DNA of 64,000 nt. Origin: Plumapathes pennacea (lineage: Eukaryota > Cnidaria > Anthozoa > Antipatharia > Myriopathidae). Position 1 is the stretch's first letter, and every line of letters begins with the position of its first letter. The notes beneath the pieces were generated by a model. That model ran no database searches. It saw nothing but the letters and a program-made list of their open reading frames with translations, and was not told the DNA's origin. Position numbers and translations under genes: made by a program. Shown here piece after piece: positions 49,064 through 62,300 of the stretch. The stretch spans positions 19,272,597 to 19,336,596 of the forward strand of contig OZ038466.1 of the NCBI GenBank assembly GCA_964036295.1. The letters run 5' to 3'.

Positions 49064-50276
49064 AGAGAACTCTTTAATATTTTGCAGTCATGTTCTCATA
49101 AAAAGAACACTTCTGAATAGTCTTACGTGCTGTTCTGCAAAAAAATGTTTGACTTGGTGGTCAAATTGCCAGTTCATAAATTTCTGGATTGATTAAAACT
49201 CTTCTGGTCAACTATTACTTAGAAATTCATTACCCTTTTCAAGGACTGCTGTCCAAATTCAAGGGCCTGTAAAGGCGTCATACAAATAATGCAAAGACTT
49301 TTCAGGACAAGCAGTCAAGTTCAAGGACTTTTCAAATATCATTTCTACTTACTATCCTCTAGGGTCCTAGTAGTATTCGCGTAACTTTCAGGACTGTCTC
49401 CTTTACTGTTGTACACCTTCACTTTCACTTCATACTCTGTCCATTTTTCTAAAGAACTCAACGTGTGTGACGTGCCATCTCCAGTAAGCGTCTTGGTGAC
49501 AAAATTGCTCTGTCCTTTCGTTCTATACAGTACCTTGTATCCAACAAGTACTCCGTTTATTTTATCAGGTTTCTGTCAACAAAAACAAATACAGCACCAG
49601 GACTTATCCACCGGTTAAGAAGCACAAACCCGAGCTAAAACGAGCTTAAACGAACTAAAAAGTGCTATGCAGTGTCCAGATCAAAACTGTCTGGACTAAT
49701 ACTTACTGAAACACACACAAAGATTGCTTAGAAGTTGGACCTGTTTACCAACGTCATGATGTTTAAAGTTGATCATCTAGTCTCTCAATCATCAAAATGA
49801 CTCACCGACCATGTGACGTTGATACTTTGTGACGTCAACGCCGTCATGGAGTTTAAGATTGGTGCTTCTTCTGGAACTGAGGAAATAACGTAATTTTATT
49901 CGCTTAACAGTACTGTTCAAATTGGACAACAGGTAAAAAAGAAAAAGGAATTACGCGATATTATATTTTTCGCTTTGTTTCGGCCAATCATCGTTTTAGC
50001 AGTACATCATGCCCCGATTTTTCAAAGCCCAATTAGGCCGCTAATCCTGGATTAGGTCTAAGCTTTCTTGTCATTTTTAAACCTGAAGGGTTAAAGTTTT
50101 CTCCGGAACACTACTTCCTTGATACGTTTTAAGCGAGAAAAAAATTTTCAATCAATTATCGAACAACACTTTGCGGTTTATCGGCAGAAAGGTCGAAAGA
50201 AAAAAGTTAATACTGGATTAGCTTAATTTGGCTTTCGAACAACCGGGCCTATATTATCATCATATAGCAATTCAGA

Positions 50277-50317
<41 letters not shown>

Positions 50318-53300
50318 GTACTTCTTTAATTGCTCTATACAGGTTTTGTTTTAAATTATTATTTAAACATATTTGGACGTTCACCCCAAGAACTCATGGC
50401 TCATCGAGGGGGCTTACATATACATAAGTTTTACAATTTACCAGTTGAATACTGATATATAAAATAAAGTATTTAGAACCGCACATACACATATACACAC
50501 ATAACTCTATACAGTTGCAGTACACCGAAATGTAATTAACGTCATCATATACCGAGAAAATACAAATTAGAAAATATTATCGCATTTGCTACTCACCATC
50601 CTCCAGGGTGCGACCACTCGTCACGTTACTTGCTGGACTGTCGCCTTTACTGTTGTACACCTGCACTTTCACTTCATACTCTGTCCATTTTTCTAAGGAC
50701 ATCAACGTGTGTGACGTGGCTTCTCCAATATGCGTCTTGGTGATAAAACTGCTCTCTCCTTTCTTTCTATACAGAACCTTGTATCCAACAAGTGCTCCGT
50801 TTATTTCGCCAGGTTTCTGTCGTAATGGTAACGATTAACTAGACGTAAACACAGCACAAACTACCTGGTACAATTGTAGTGTTTTATTTCAGCCATATAG
50901 AGTCTTTTGATAGTAGTCCATACACAAAATCGCAATAATGCCCTTCATCAATATAGAACCGCTACAATAGTCTGAACCAAATGGCTTGGATAACAACACA
51001 TACGATAGAAGCTGTGCCTGAACTGAAACTAAACCCATACCACACACGGCTGAGAATGCACCCATAGTTTCGAGGTCGAACTCGGCTGTTTATATCGCAC
51101 TTATCATGACTTCTGCAGTTCAACGCTCAAACTTACCTCCCACGTGATGTTGATACTTTGTGACGTCAACGATACCACGGATTTTAGGTTGGGTGCCTTA
51201 TCTGGGACTGTGGAAAAATATATAATTCGACGAATTTCGGCGAAAAAGAGCGAAATTTCGCAAGAAGCGAAAATTGGACGAAATTTCGAAGCGCCTATTG
51301 TTTGCAGAGCGAAATTTCGAACGAAATTTCGTTAAGAAGAACAAAATTTCGCTCTTGTAGGCGAAATTTCGTTGAGGACATGTAATAATGTAAGACCTGA
51401 AAAAGATCTGGAAGGCGTGTAAAATTAGCATAGGGAAACGATGCCAAAACTTGAGAAAAATGCCCAGGCAACAATAGTTTTGAAAGGTTTTACAAGTAAC
51501 CGTTCGCTTAGCCCACGAGTCGGATCGCCCACGGCCACATACTGTAGCCCAATTCCTACTGTAACCCACGTTCATAGTTTGTAATAAAAAGTGCAAGTAG
51601 TCGAATTGACTCGTGTCTCATTGTATTAAAGTTCGCGGCGCCGGAATGCATAGTTTGCACGCAGTTCTCGGTTTCCCGGCTAGATTACAGAACAGCAATG
51701 CTCCGAAAAAACAACAACAAAACGATACGGTTTACGCTTTACGATCCCTCTTCGGAGTAAGCAGTTCATATTTTCCCACGCATGCATACGAATGGCTTTC
51801 CCGTGCGAAACGAGCGTGCGAACTTGTTCGTACTTTTCCAACCTTCTGTGATCAGCCTTCAAAATTTCGATTTAATGGCCTTGCGAAGCCTTTGTCGAAT
51901 TTTCCAGCGGGTCCGAAAAATTTCGTTCGAAATTTCGTTTAGATTTCCGAAATTTCGTTAGACCTTGCAAAATTTCGTTCGAGATTTCGTTTGGAATTGC
52001 AAAATTTGGTTCGAAATTTCGATTGAACTTGCGAAATTTCGTTCGAAATTTCGACGAAATTTCGCGAGAACAAAGGATGAAATTCGTCGAATTTCGCTGC
52101 CATTACTTTTGCACAGCACTGTGTAGTATTGTTCTAGAACGTCGATCAATATACGTTACACACATTATCTACCTACCATCTTCAAGGGTCCGAGTAATAT
52201 TCACGTCACTTGCTGGACTGTCTCCTTTACTGTTGTACACCTTCACTTTCACTTCATACTCTGTCCATTTTTCTAAAGAACTCAACGTGTGTGACGTGCC
52301 TTCTCCAGTAAGCTTCTTGGTGACAAAATTGCTCTGTCCTTTCTTTTTATACAGTACCTTGTATCCAACAAGTACTCCGTTTATTTTATCCGGTTTCTGT
52401 CAGCAAAAACAAATACAGCACGAGGACTTATCCACCGGTTAAGAAGCACAAACCCGAGCTAAACGAACTTAAACGAACTAAAAAGTGCTATGCAGTGTCC
52501 AGATCAAAACTGTCTGGACTAATACTTACTGAAACACACACAAAGATTGCTTAGAAGTTGGACCTGTTTACCAACGTCATGATGTTTAAAGTTGATCATC
52601 TAGTCTCTCAATCATCAAAATGACTCACCGACCATGTGACGTTGATACTTTGTGACGTCAACGCCGTCATGGAGTTTAAGATTGGTGCTTCTTCTGGAAC
52701 TGAGGAAATAACGTAATTTTATTCGCTTAACAGTACTGTTCAAATTGGACAACAGGTAAAAAAAAAAAAGAAATTACGCGATATTATATTTTTCGCTTTG
52801 TTTCGGCCAGTCATCGTTTTAGCAGTACATCATGCCCCGATTTTGCAAAGCCCAATTAGGCTAATCCTGGATTAGGTCTAAGCTTTCTTGTCATTTTTAA
52901 ACCTGAAGGGTTAAAGTTTTCTCCGGAACACTACTTCCTTGATACGTTTTAATCGAGAAGAAGTTTTCAATCAATTATCGAACAAGACTTTGTGGTTTAT
53001 CGGCAGAAAGGTCGAAAGAAAAAAGTTAATACTGGATTAGCTTAATTTGGCTTTCGAACAACCGGGCCTATATTATCATCATATAGCAATTCAGAAAACA
53101 ACAACAACAACAACAACAACAACAGTACCTCTTTAATTGCTCTATACAGGTTTTGTTTTAAATTATTATTTAAACATATTTGGGCGTTCACCCCAAGAAC
53201 TCATGGCTCATCGAGGGGGCTTACATATACATAGGTTTTACAATTTACCAGTTGAATACTGATATATAAAATAAAGTATTTAGAACCGCACATACACATA

Positions 53301-56300
53301 TACACACATAACTCTATACAGTTGCAGTACACCGAAATGTAATTAACGTCATCATATACCGAGAAAATACAAATTAGAAAATATTATCGCATTTGAAACT
53401 CACCATCCTCCAGGGTGCGACCACTCTTCACGTCACTTGCTGGACTGTCGCCTTTACTGTTGTACACCTTCACTTTCACTTCATACTCTGTCCATTTTTC
53501 TAAAGAATTCAACGTGTGTGACGTGGCTTCTCCAGTAAGCGTCTTGGTGGTAAAATTGCTCTCTCCTTTCTTTTTATACAGAACCTTGTATCCAAGAAAT
53601 TCTCCGTTTATTTTACCCGGTTTCTAGAAAAGAATTGGGCATTAAATATTACCGAGCAAGCACAGAAAATGAAGTAAAAATATCGTTATACATTGTAAAC
53701 TTATAGCTTGCAGTCTTTAGTTCCTTGTGACTAGAAACAATGCTAATATATATTAACTTCAATTTTCTCTTTTAGTTTCTGACCACAAACATTACATCAT
53801 ACAGTATGGAGAACTCGGTATTCATTTATTTTCCACTAAAACGTTCAGGATATTCTGCATTTCACCAATCCAAAAAAAAAAAAACAAAAAGGTCTAAATA
53901 GCAGGTGGCAGAAGACAAGACAGGGAACAAGTGAAATAACTGAAATCCAAGACCGAAGAAATAGCAAAGCTTATATTACACAATCATGTTAAATATGATC
54001 CTAAAGATTGACTTATCTGACTCACCTGCCACGTGACTTTGATACTCTGTGACGTCAATGCCGTTACGGCTGACAAGGTTGGTGCCTCCTCTGGAACTGT
54101 TGACAAAACAAAAATGGCATTCACAAATATTTTTCAATTATCAGCTAAACAACTGACAAAATAAGCTCGCTTGGTTCTTGAAGCACAAATCATTCAAAAC
54201 TTTCTCCCTCTTCTCTCACCATCTTCCAGGGTGATAACGATCTTCACGTCACTTGCTGGACCGGTGAATTTACTGTTGTACACCTGCACTTTCACTTCAT
54301 ACTCTGTCCATTTTTCTAAAGAACCCAACGTGTGTGACGTAGCTTCTCCAGTAAGCGTCTTGTTACTAAAACTGCTTCGTCCTTTCTTCCTGTATAGCAC
54401 CTTGTATCCAACGAGTGGTCCGTTTATTTCACTTGGTTTCTGTCGAAGTGGTGAATGATTAAGTGGCGGAAAAAAAAACAAAGACAAAAACAAATAAACA
54501 AAAAACAAAAAACAAAATAAAATAAGCAGCACTAACTAGCTGGTATAATTTCTCTTTTGTGTGAACCATTATTTTATTACTTTGGTTAGTACACAAGGAA
54601 CTAGGGAATCACAATAATACCCTACGTCAAAACTAAACCTCTTCAATAGTGTCAACCAAATGAAGAAATCAAAGCAGCGTGGCCGCTGTAAGGTCGCCCA
54701 TATATGTTATACTGCCTGATTGGGATTAATTTTTTGCGCGAAAATGAGAGAAAATCTGAGCAATCTCGTACTCAGACCCTCCAATGTGGACGAAACTCGA
54801 AGGCTGGGAGGACGTTTTAAGAATTGGATCACTAGTTGAACCCGTCAAGGGTAATCTAGTTTTAAACAAGACTGGATTTGCCAGTGAGCTCGTGGCGTGA
54901 GTTGGGTCGAGACCAGGATAAACTAAAATTAAAAGTAAGGGCAAGAGCGAGACTTCCAAGAGAGACTTTCAGTCCCCGGGGGAGGGGGTACTCATCATAA
55001 TTTTGCGTGGGTGTGCCGCCCGGTCCAGAAAACCCATAATACCCAAAATATCTGATTTCCTATACACTATTTCAGACCTAACTTCAAAAATGTACACGGC
55101 ACATACCTTACCCCACCGGGTTGCAGTCTCACCAGAAAAAATATTATACAGCATAGAAAACTTGGTTTTTGAGACTTTGCTCAAATAAAACCTGATTAAA
55201 TTATAAATTTTCATACAACACTCATAAAAGTAATGCGTGACCTTGTGCGTGACTTGCGACATTTACTGTATTCTTGACAGTTTGACTTCGAACACTTATT
55301 TCTAATCAGAGGCCACGATTAATCCAGCCATAGCTCCGATACTTATCTGTTTTCTTTTTACTGAATGCGTTTCTTTTATTAGGCTTTCGAGTATTCGCGC
55401 TTTGTTGCAAATATAAAATTGAAAGCGAGGAATGTAACATGAGAGTTGTTTACAATATTCTCGCGGTTTTGTTTCACAGCGTGTTCAGTCCATTTGTGAC
55501 TAACAAATTCAATGCTTAGGGCTATTTCGGTATGTTTTTCATTTCTAGTATACAGTTACCATTGCAAAACGTAGGCTACATGATCGAATTGAAGAAACAT
55601 TTCAACAGGCACTCTATACGATAAACCGAAGCAATTTGACGGCACAGGCTCGCAGTATGATACATGTAATATGCTCACATAGCCGCTTTGATTAAGTCCT
55701 GAGTTACGAGGATGGATATTTCGTCACACAAGGATCTATTTTCGGCAAAAAAAAACTGTACAACAGTGACTTGGTCATAACAGTATGTATGAGGCAACAT
55801 ATGTCATGTACAGTGTCAAATGTTTACGGCTAAACAGTCATCGTAGCTTTGGTGTCTGTTTTCGGCGAAAAACAAGCCAGAAATTTGAGCGAGACACGAG
55901 CAAGACGGAGCTCAGCAATGAGCGATAATTAATGGGCGATAACTGAACAAGAATCGAGCGAGACACTTGACTGACCGTGACATATGGATGGCTTGTTTCT
56001 GGCGAGTTTATCGCCCGTCATTGGACTCATTTTTTCTACGAGATTATCGCCTGTCATTTGGCCTATGTATCGCTGGTAAACAAATGGAGTTCACATGCGA
56101 CGCGTTCACATAACCAACGACACAGCAGAGTTGATTCAAAATTGCAATTTAATTACATATTGATCTCTTAAGATAGTTGTTCAAAATACAATGAAAAGTC
56201 TCAGTCGTCAAACAATATTGGCTAACATACCATATCACATCGACAATAGAATTCTCGCTCAATTCCCTCACTTTTGGCTGCTCGCCATTCGATCAGAAGT

Positions 56301-59300
56301 CTTGACAGAAATATACGTCTTTCGATAAATCGCTTTTCATTGGGTTTTTACAAGAATCCTGGTCGGTACATACAGAAGGTTGGGACTCCTATTCACTTGC
56401 TCAGGTCTTGGGCAGTGTTGATGGCGAACGGTTTCAATCTTTTCAACAGTCCCACAGCCGTACCGAAATCTCGCCACACGCCTGTGCATGTTACTCAAAA
56501 TAGCAACTTCACACGAATTCGCTTTCGCTTGAAAACGTAAACAAAATGAACGTTGCCATCGTAGTTGCAACAAACGTTTTCACTCAATCGAAGCTAAAGC
56601 AACTGATGTCCCGTTGAAGTCGCTGATAAAACCACTACTTAGCGCCAGTGATATGTTTTTACAGCCCTGATGTAGCCAATCAGGAAGCTCACTCAGGGTG
56701 CACACGACGAAAAGTGTCATCCAAGAGAACACGAATCTTCGTTTCCTCACGCTATGGTTCCTCTAAACGTTTCGTAATAAATTGTAAAACTGTTCTAAAA
56801 CAATATGCTGCGTTTACGTGTGGACTGATTGGGTTAATTTACGTGAACAGACATTGCGTGCAAACCTTACCGCACCGGAAGATGCGTACTCATGTTACAA
56901 GTTTGTCTCAGAAGCAGAAGCGGTTGTGTACATTGCACAACTCAGTACTTTGAATGAAAAGGAAGATTACAGTACAAGAATATTGCTGTGCTAGTGACAT
57001 CAGAAAAGTCATGCTTAATTTCAAACACGCTTAGTGTTAGTCCAAACCAGCGTTTAGGATTGATCGATTTGTCTCGCTGCCGTCTCATTCAGCCTTCAAC
57101 CGATTAAATTTGATCCACCCAAAAGCGAAATTTATCCCGCTATGTCTCGTTCATTCTCGCCGATAACCGAGCCTGACAAATAACACGCTCAAGCAGAAAA
57201 ATATGTCTCTGTGTCTCGTTCAGTCTGGCCGTGTTTTCGCCGATAACGCAGCAAGACAAATGTCACGCTGGCACGTTGTGGCGAGACAAAAACTCTGTCT
57301 CACTTTGTCTTGCTGAAATTTCACCGTAAAAATCGGATTATGGCCAGAGTCGGGCCCGTTTTTCGCTCAGTCGGGCTAGCAATTTTCGTCCGGGAAAATA
57401 CAATTCAATCGCCCGCATCTCAAGCTGTTCGCGATCACCTTACGTCATCCCATATCACGTGACAATGTGAACCAATCAGCGTGTGCTGATTCGTAACCCA
57501 GAAAACGAACATGACGATTAAGACACACGGTGCAATCCTAAGCTCGTCGGCCACGAGCAATAGATCTCTGAGTGCTAAGACGACCGGGAAAAGTACTAAC
57601 GGCCAGAAATGGCGAGCTTTCTAGAACGATAAACTTGCAGGGACCCAGTTGATTTAGCGTTGCCAGTGAGCTCGCGGCGTGAGTTGCGTGGAGACCAGAA
57701 TATACTAAAATGGACAGAAGGGACAAGAGCGGAACTCTCAAGAGAGACTTCAGTTTCTCACCAGAATAATATCACACAGTATAGAGAACTTGGCTTTTGA
57801 CACCTTGCTCAAATGAAACCTGACTAGACTATAAATTATCATTACAACACTCATACACTTGCTTCTTGAAGGTTGAGCGACTCTGCATTTTGAGCTTAGG
57901 AGCAAAAGTGTCTGCCGGCAAGAAAAGCTGAGTAATGCGTGACATATCTTTTTATGCACAATCGATTCTAATCAGAGGCCACACGATTAATCCAGCCTTC
58001 GCTTCAATACTTGTCTATTCCTTTTATTAACTGAATGCGTTTCTTCTCTCAGGCTTTAGAGTATTCGTGCTCTGTAACAAATACAAACCTGAAAGCCCGC
58101 GGGACTGAAAGCGAGGAATGAATGAAACACGATACTGTAGTTGTTTACAATATTTTGCGGTTTTGTTCACAAACCAAATGCACAGGACTATTTCGGTGTA
58201 TTGTTCATTTCTAGTACACATTGACCATTGCGAAACAAAAGCTACATGATCGAATGGAAGAAACATTTCAGCAGGTAATCCCCGAGCGAAGCGAAGCGAA
58301 GTGAGGGTAATAATCACGGCGCTAATGCAGCAAATTCGCTTTGTGTGGAGACTCCAATCGAGTCGCCATCTCGAAATCTAATGTTCGTCAGTCAGTCTGT
58401 CAGTCTGTCATAGGGCGACCTCTAAGGCAATGACGTAATAATAATTATCGATTAGCGTCAAAGCGAGGTCAAACAAAGGTTTGAACGAAGCAACAACTGA
58501 ACGAAGAAACAACAACTAACTGCGTTCACGAAAATGAATTTGAAAACTGGAAAACTTGACACAGCACGGTCTCGCGAAGCTCGTCTGCAAAAGGGAAGGG
58601 AACTAGCACGGGCAAGGCGAAATCGTGAAACAATCGAACAGCGCATACGTCTAGAGAAAAGACGACAAACATTTGATAACCGACAGCATTATGAACGGAA
58701 GCGTGCCAAAGAAACGGCTCCGCAAAGGGAAAAGCGCTTGGAAGCAAATCGGGAGCTTCAGACGCCGTCTTGTGTTAAACTCAGATCCTTATTCAGAAAG
58801 GACAAGCAACAAAGGTTAGTCAGTGGAAAGCGAACAATCACCGTGACAAATATATTCTACCCGTATCTTGTAACTCGATCACTTCAAGAATGTATTAAAA
58901 TCTGTATGCTGATCATTTTCCCTCGAAGTATTGTTTTAATACGCTTCTGTCGCCAGTTTCGGCTACCGTGTTGGCTCAGAGCAATCGGAACTTGGAGTCT
59001 TGAATGATTCAGTCAGATGTCTTATTATTTCTTTCAAGACTAAAACTGTCAAATACCGTAATTTGGCATGCGATGATTGCAGCGAGAATCGTTTACAAGC
59101 CCTTAGAAGTATGACTAGGTCTGAAGCCCGTGTATAATTTGAAGTAAACCGTTCAAGTTTTGCTTTGATTCTGGGAGAAATCATGTTGTTTTGAGCGCGT
59201 TCACGCACAAAACAATTCGAGCTCATTAAACATGCATGCCTGAGTCTTGTGCATGCAGTCCAGAGTAAAATTGCACAGGAAGCCTATTTAATTGTACTGC

Positions 59301-62300
59301 CTATGAATTCAAAATTGGAAAATCAGTGTTCCTTTTTTCCGTACTACGACGGCCGACCAACTTCAAAATTTGAATATTAAATTTGAGAACGTGCTTGGCA
59401 GACTGTATGAATTAATTTGACGTGCAGACCGTGAGAAATACGTATTTCGTCATGCAATCGACTCTTATAACACACACCATTCTTTTTCTCCTTCCTTTGC
59501 GTGTAGCACTTGACTTCGAAGAGAAGATTGAGTCAACATTTCGGTAACACAAAGGCTACTCTTGTTGGGAGTACCAAAGTAAAAGTCCCATCAATGGCAG
59601 AGCGAGGGGGTATCTGCGATTATCGTATTTCTAGTATATGATAAGCAGAAGCATTTTGTTAGGCAACAAAAGTCATGTACAATGTAAAGCATAAATCGCT
59701 ATTGTTTTACGGCTAAAGCTCATCGTAGTTTCCGTTTTCGGCCTGTTATCTTCCCAGAAGTATTTCTTATCGCCACAGAAAGTTTCGTCGGGACTAAATA
59801 ATTAGCGGCGACAGAGTTATTTGCAATCGCGTAGCGGTATTCATCAAATATCGAATCCACGAAATCTCCGCGGTGAACAAGAACGCAAGCCAAAATCCAG
59901 TTTATCCGTATATGTTCCACAGAACCAAACGGTGTTGAGTTTCGAGCATAATTGCCTCGCTGTGTCAACCTCGATATGCGTTACAGCTGTAGAAGCACCC
60001 TCGTTACAAAAGAGCGGCACAATGGCTGCATTTCATGATCACGGCATAATAGCCATGCAGTTTCATAATCTTCGTTCGACCGAACATTCTCGCTCAATTG
60101 CGGTACGCTTCGTAATCACAGTACAGTGAGTGCCCTACCACTGTAGGAACACTCTGGCTCAATGAACAAACGACAAGCTTCAAATGCTTGACCACCATGA
60201 TAAATAAATCAGGACAAGTTAACACGTTCGTCACGTCCAATTTTGGAATGCCCAAATTTGGATAGAACACAAAAGAACACATCTTTATATGGATTTCCAT
60301 TGTGGACGCAGAGTGAATGGGGGACAACTCAATCCCATAAAGGTCGCCTCTCCACTTCGTGGAGTGGGCGACTTTAAAAACTGTGAGTGAACTAAAACTT
60401 AACAGACCACACGTGACTGAGAATGCACTTTTAGTTTCGAAGTTGAACTTGATTGTTCAGATCGCAATCTCCGATTATAATCTTATGACTTATACAGTTG
60501 ATTGCGATGTACACACCATCAAACTTACCTCCCACGTGATGTTAATACTTTGTGACGTAAACGCTACCACGGATTTTAGGTTGGGTGCAATGCCTGGGAC
60601 TGTGGGAAAAACGAGTTAATATAGTGATAGTAATAACACCTGCAAGAACAAGATCACGCACTCTATTTTTAAGTAAAGTTTGCGCACTGTAAACTGAATC
60701 CTAGGTCCACTTCGAGATTGATATCCATTCGAGAAACAACAACAACAACAGCAACTCCAAATATACAAACAAAATACACTTTGGTAGAAACTATTCGATA
60801 TAAAGCACTCGAATAAAACAACTACCCTAAACGGAAACTCTTACTGAACTGAAACCTAACCCCAGGCGTGTCAGTTGCGGCAATTAATGCCTTTGAGCCC
60901 GCGTTCCTGCCCAAAGGTCAACAAATGAAACAGCGAAAAAGAGAATGCGTTCGACACTCATTCAAGAATTAACCACAACCGACCAGGCTTAACTTTGGTA
61001 AATTTGCCAACGCAAACTTGTAACATAACAAACCAGTAACCAAAAATTAGCATATATTTGTTTGACAAAATGGCTAAAACAACTTTCCTGAAGTTTAGGG
61101 GAGTCCAGCTATTTTCAAGTACGGTTTAAACTAAACTGAACAGCAATTATGTGAAACATCATTACACGTCACTCAACTTACGGTACACACACTTTATCTA
61201 CCTACCATCTTCAAGGGTCCGAGTAATATTCACGTCACTTGCTGGACCGGTGAATTTACTGTTGTACACCTGCACTTTCACTTCATACTCTGTCCATTTT
61301 TCTAAAGAATTCAACGTGTGTGACGTGGCTGATCCAGTAAGCGTCTTGTTAGTAAAACTGCTTTGTCCTTTCTTTCTATACAGCACCTTGTATCCAACAA
61401 GTTCTCCGTTTATTTTAGCCGGTTTCTAGAAAAAAAAAAAAAAAAAAAAAGGGCCGCCAAATACTGACAAACACGCAAAAAGAAATTCAATTGCTTGCGA
61501 GTCGTTCAAAGTGTTGACGTGAGGTCGAGGTCGACTTCCCGAAAGCAGAACATCTATGTTACTAAGATCACCAGAAATTCAAGATAGTGTCGTGATTACT
61601 ACCGTTTGTTTTACCGATTTCTAAACATGGAATTGCAAAGGCGTTTTAAAATATCAGTAAGTACTTACACACACACAATAATTGTTTTGGTATACACTTA
61701 CTATACATTTTGGTGATAAAGACTAGCTATTTGTTGGGCAATATTTGATCTCATAAGACTACATACAGCAAGAAACTAAAATGTGATCCTACTATCCAGG
61801 TTGTACATAATCACTTCCTCACCTGCCATGTGACTTGAATACTCTGTGACGTCAACGCTTTAACAGTTGTCAAGGTAGGTGCCTTCTCTGGAACTGTTAA
61901 CCAACAAGTAAGACATTCACAAATATTTAGTCTAAAATGAACAACGACATAAATCCGTGTGATCTCATGTTGTTCAAAATGCTCATTCCGGAATACAATA
62001 ACATTACCGGGAATAGGAACAGTTTCCAAAGACGAATAGGCATAGCTCCCAAGCGAACGCGTATGCGTATTATTCTGCTATTTCTTATTTCAAAATAATC
62101 TAAAACGAACGCGACCTAAAAAGACAGAGAAAATGGCACTTCGTCTACAGCTAGTACATTTTTCTCCTCCGAGATTAAACTCTAAGCCACAGTCTATTTA
62201 CGGTAGACTCATTGTTTGATTTGTTGATAAACGGAACATACCAAATTATCAGCTCCCCCGGATAATAACTGAACCCGAACTCGATCAATGCTTAAGTCGT

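Larger units (their letters stand above)
49353..60599 (-). other. FN3 domains 3-7: tandemly duplicated two-exon modules
   Basis: Five modules, each exactly 71 + 220 bp, with the exon pairs listed in the gene entry. Each reads VP..AP.L....ALTSQSI.VTW then [16 protein letters not shown] and ends [16 protein letters not shown], followed by a short linker ending TLEDG or TLEDS. The 5' exons of modules 5 and 7 encode the same 24 residues. Module 3 is split by a 6 kb intron (54,440-60,528) filled with repeats. Confidence 0.92.
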
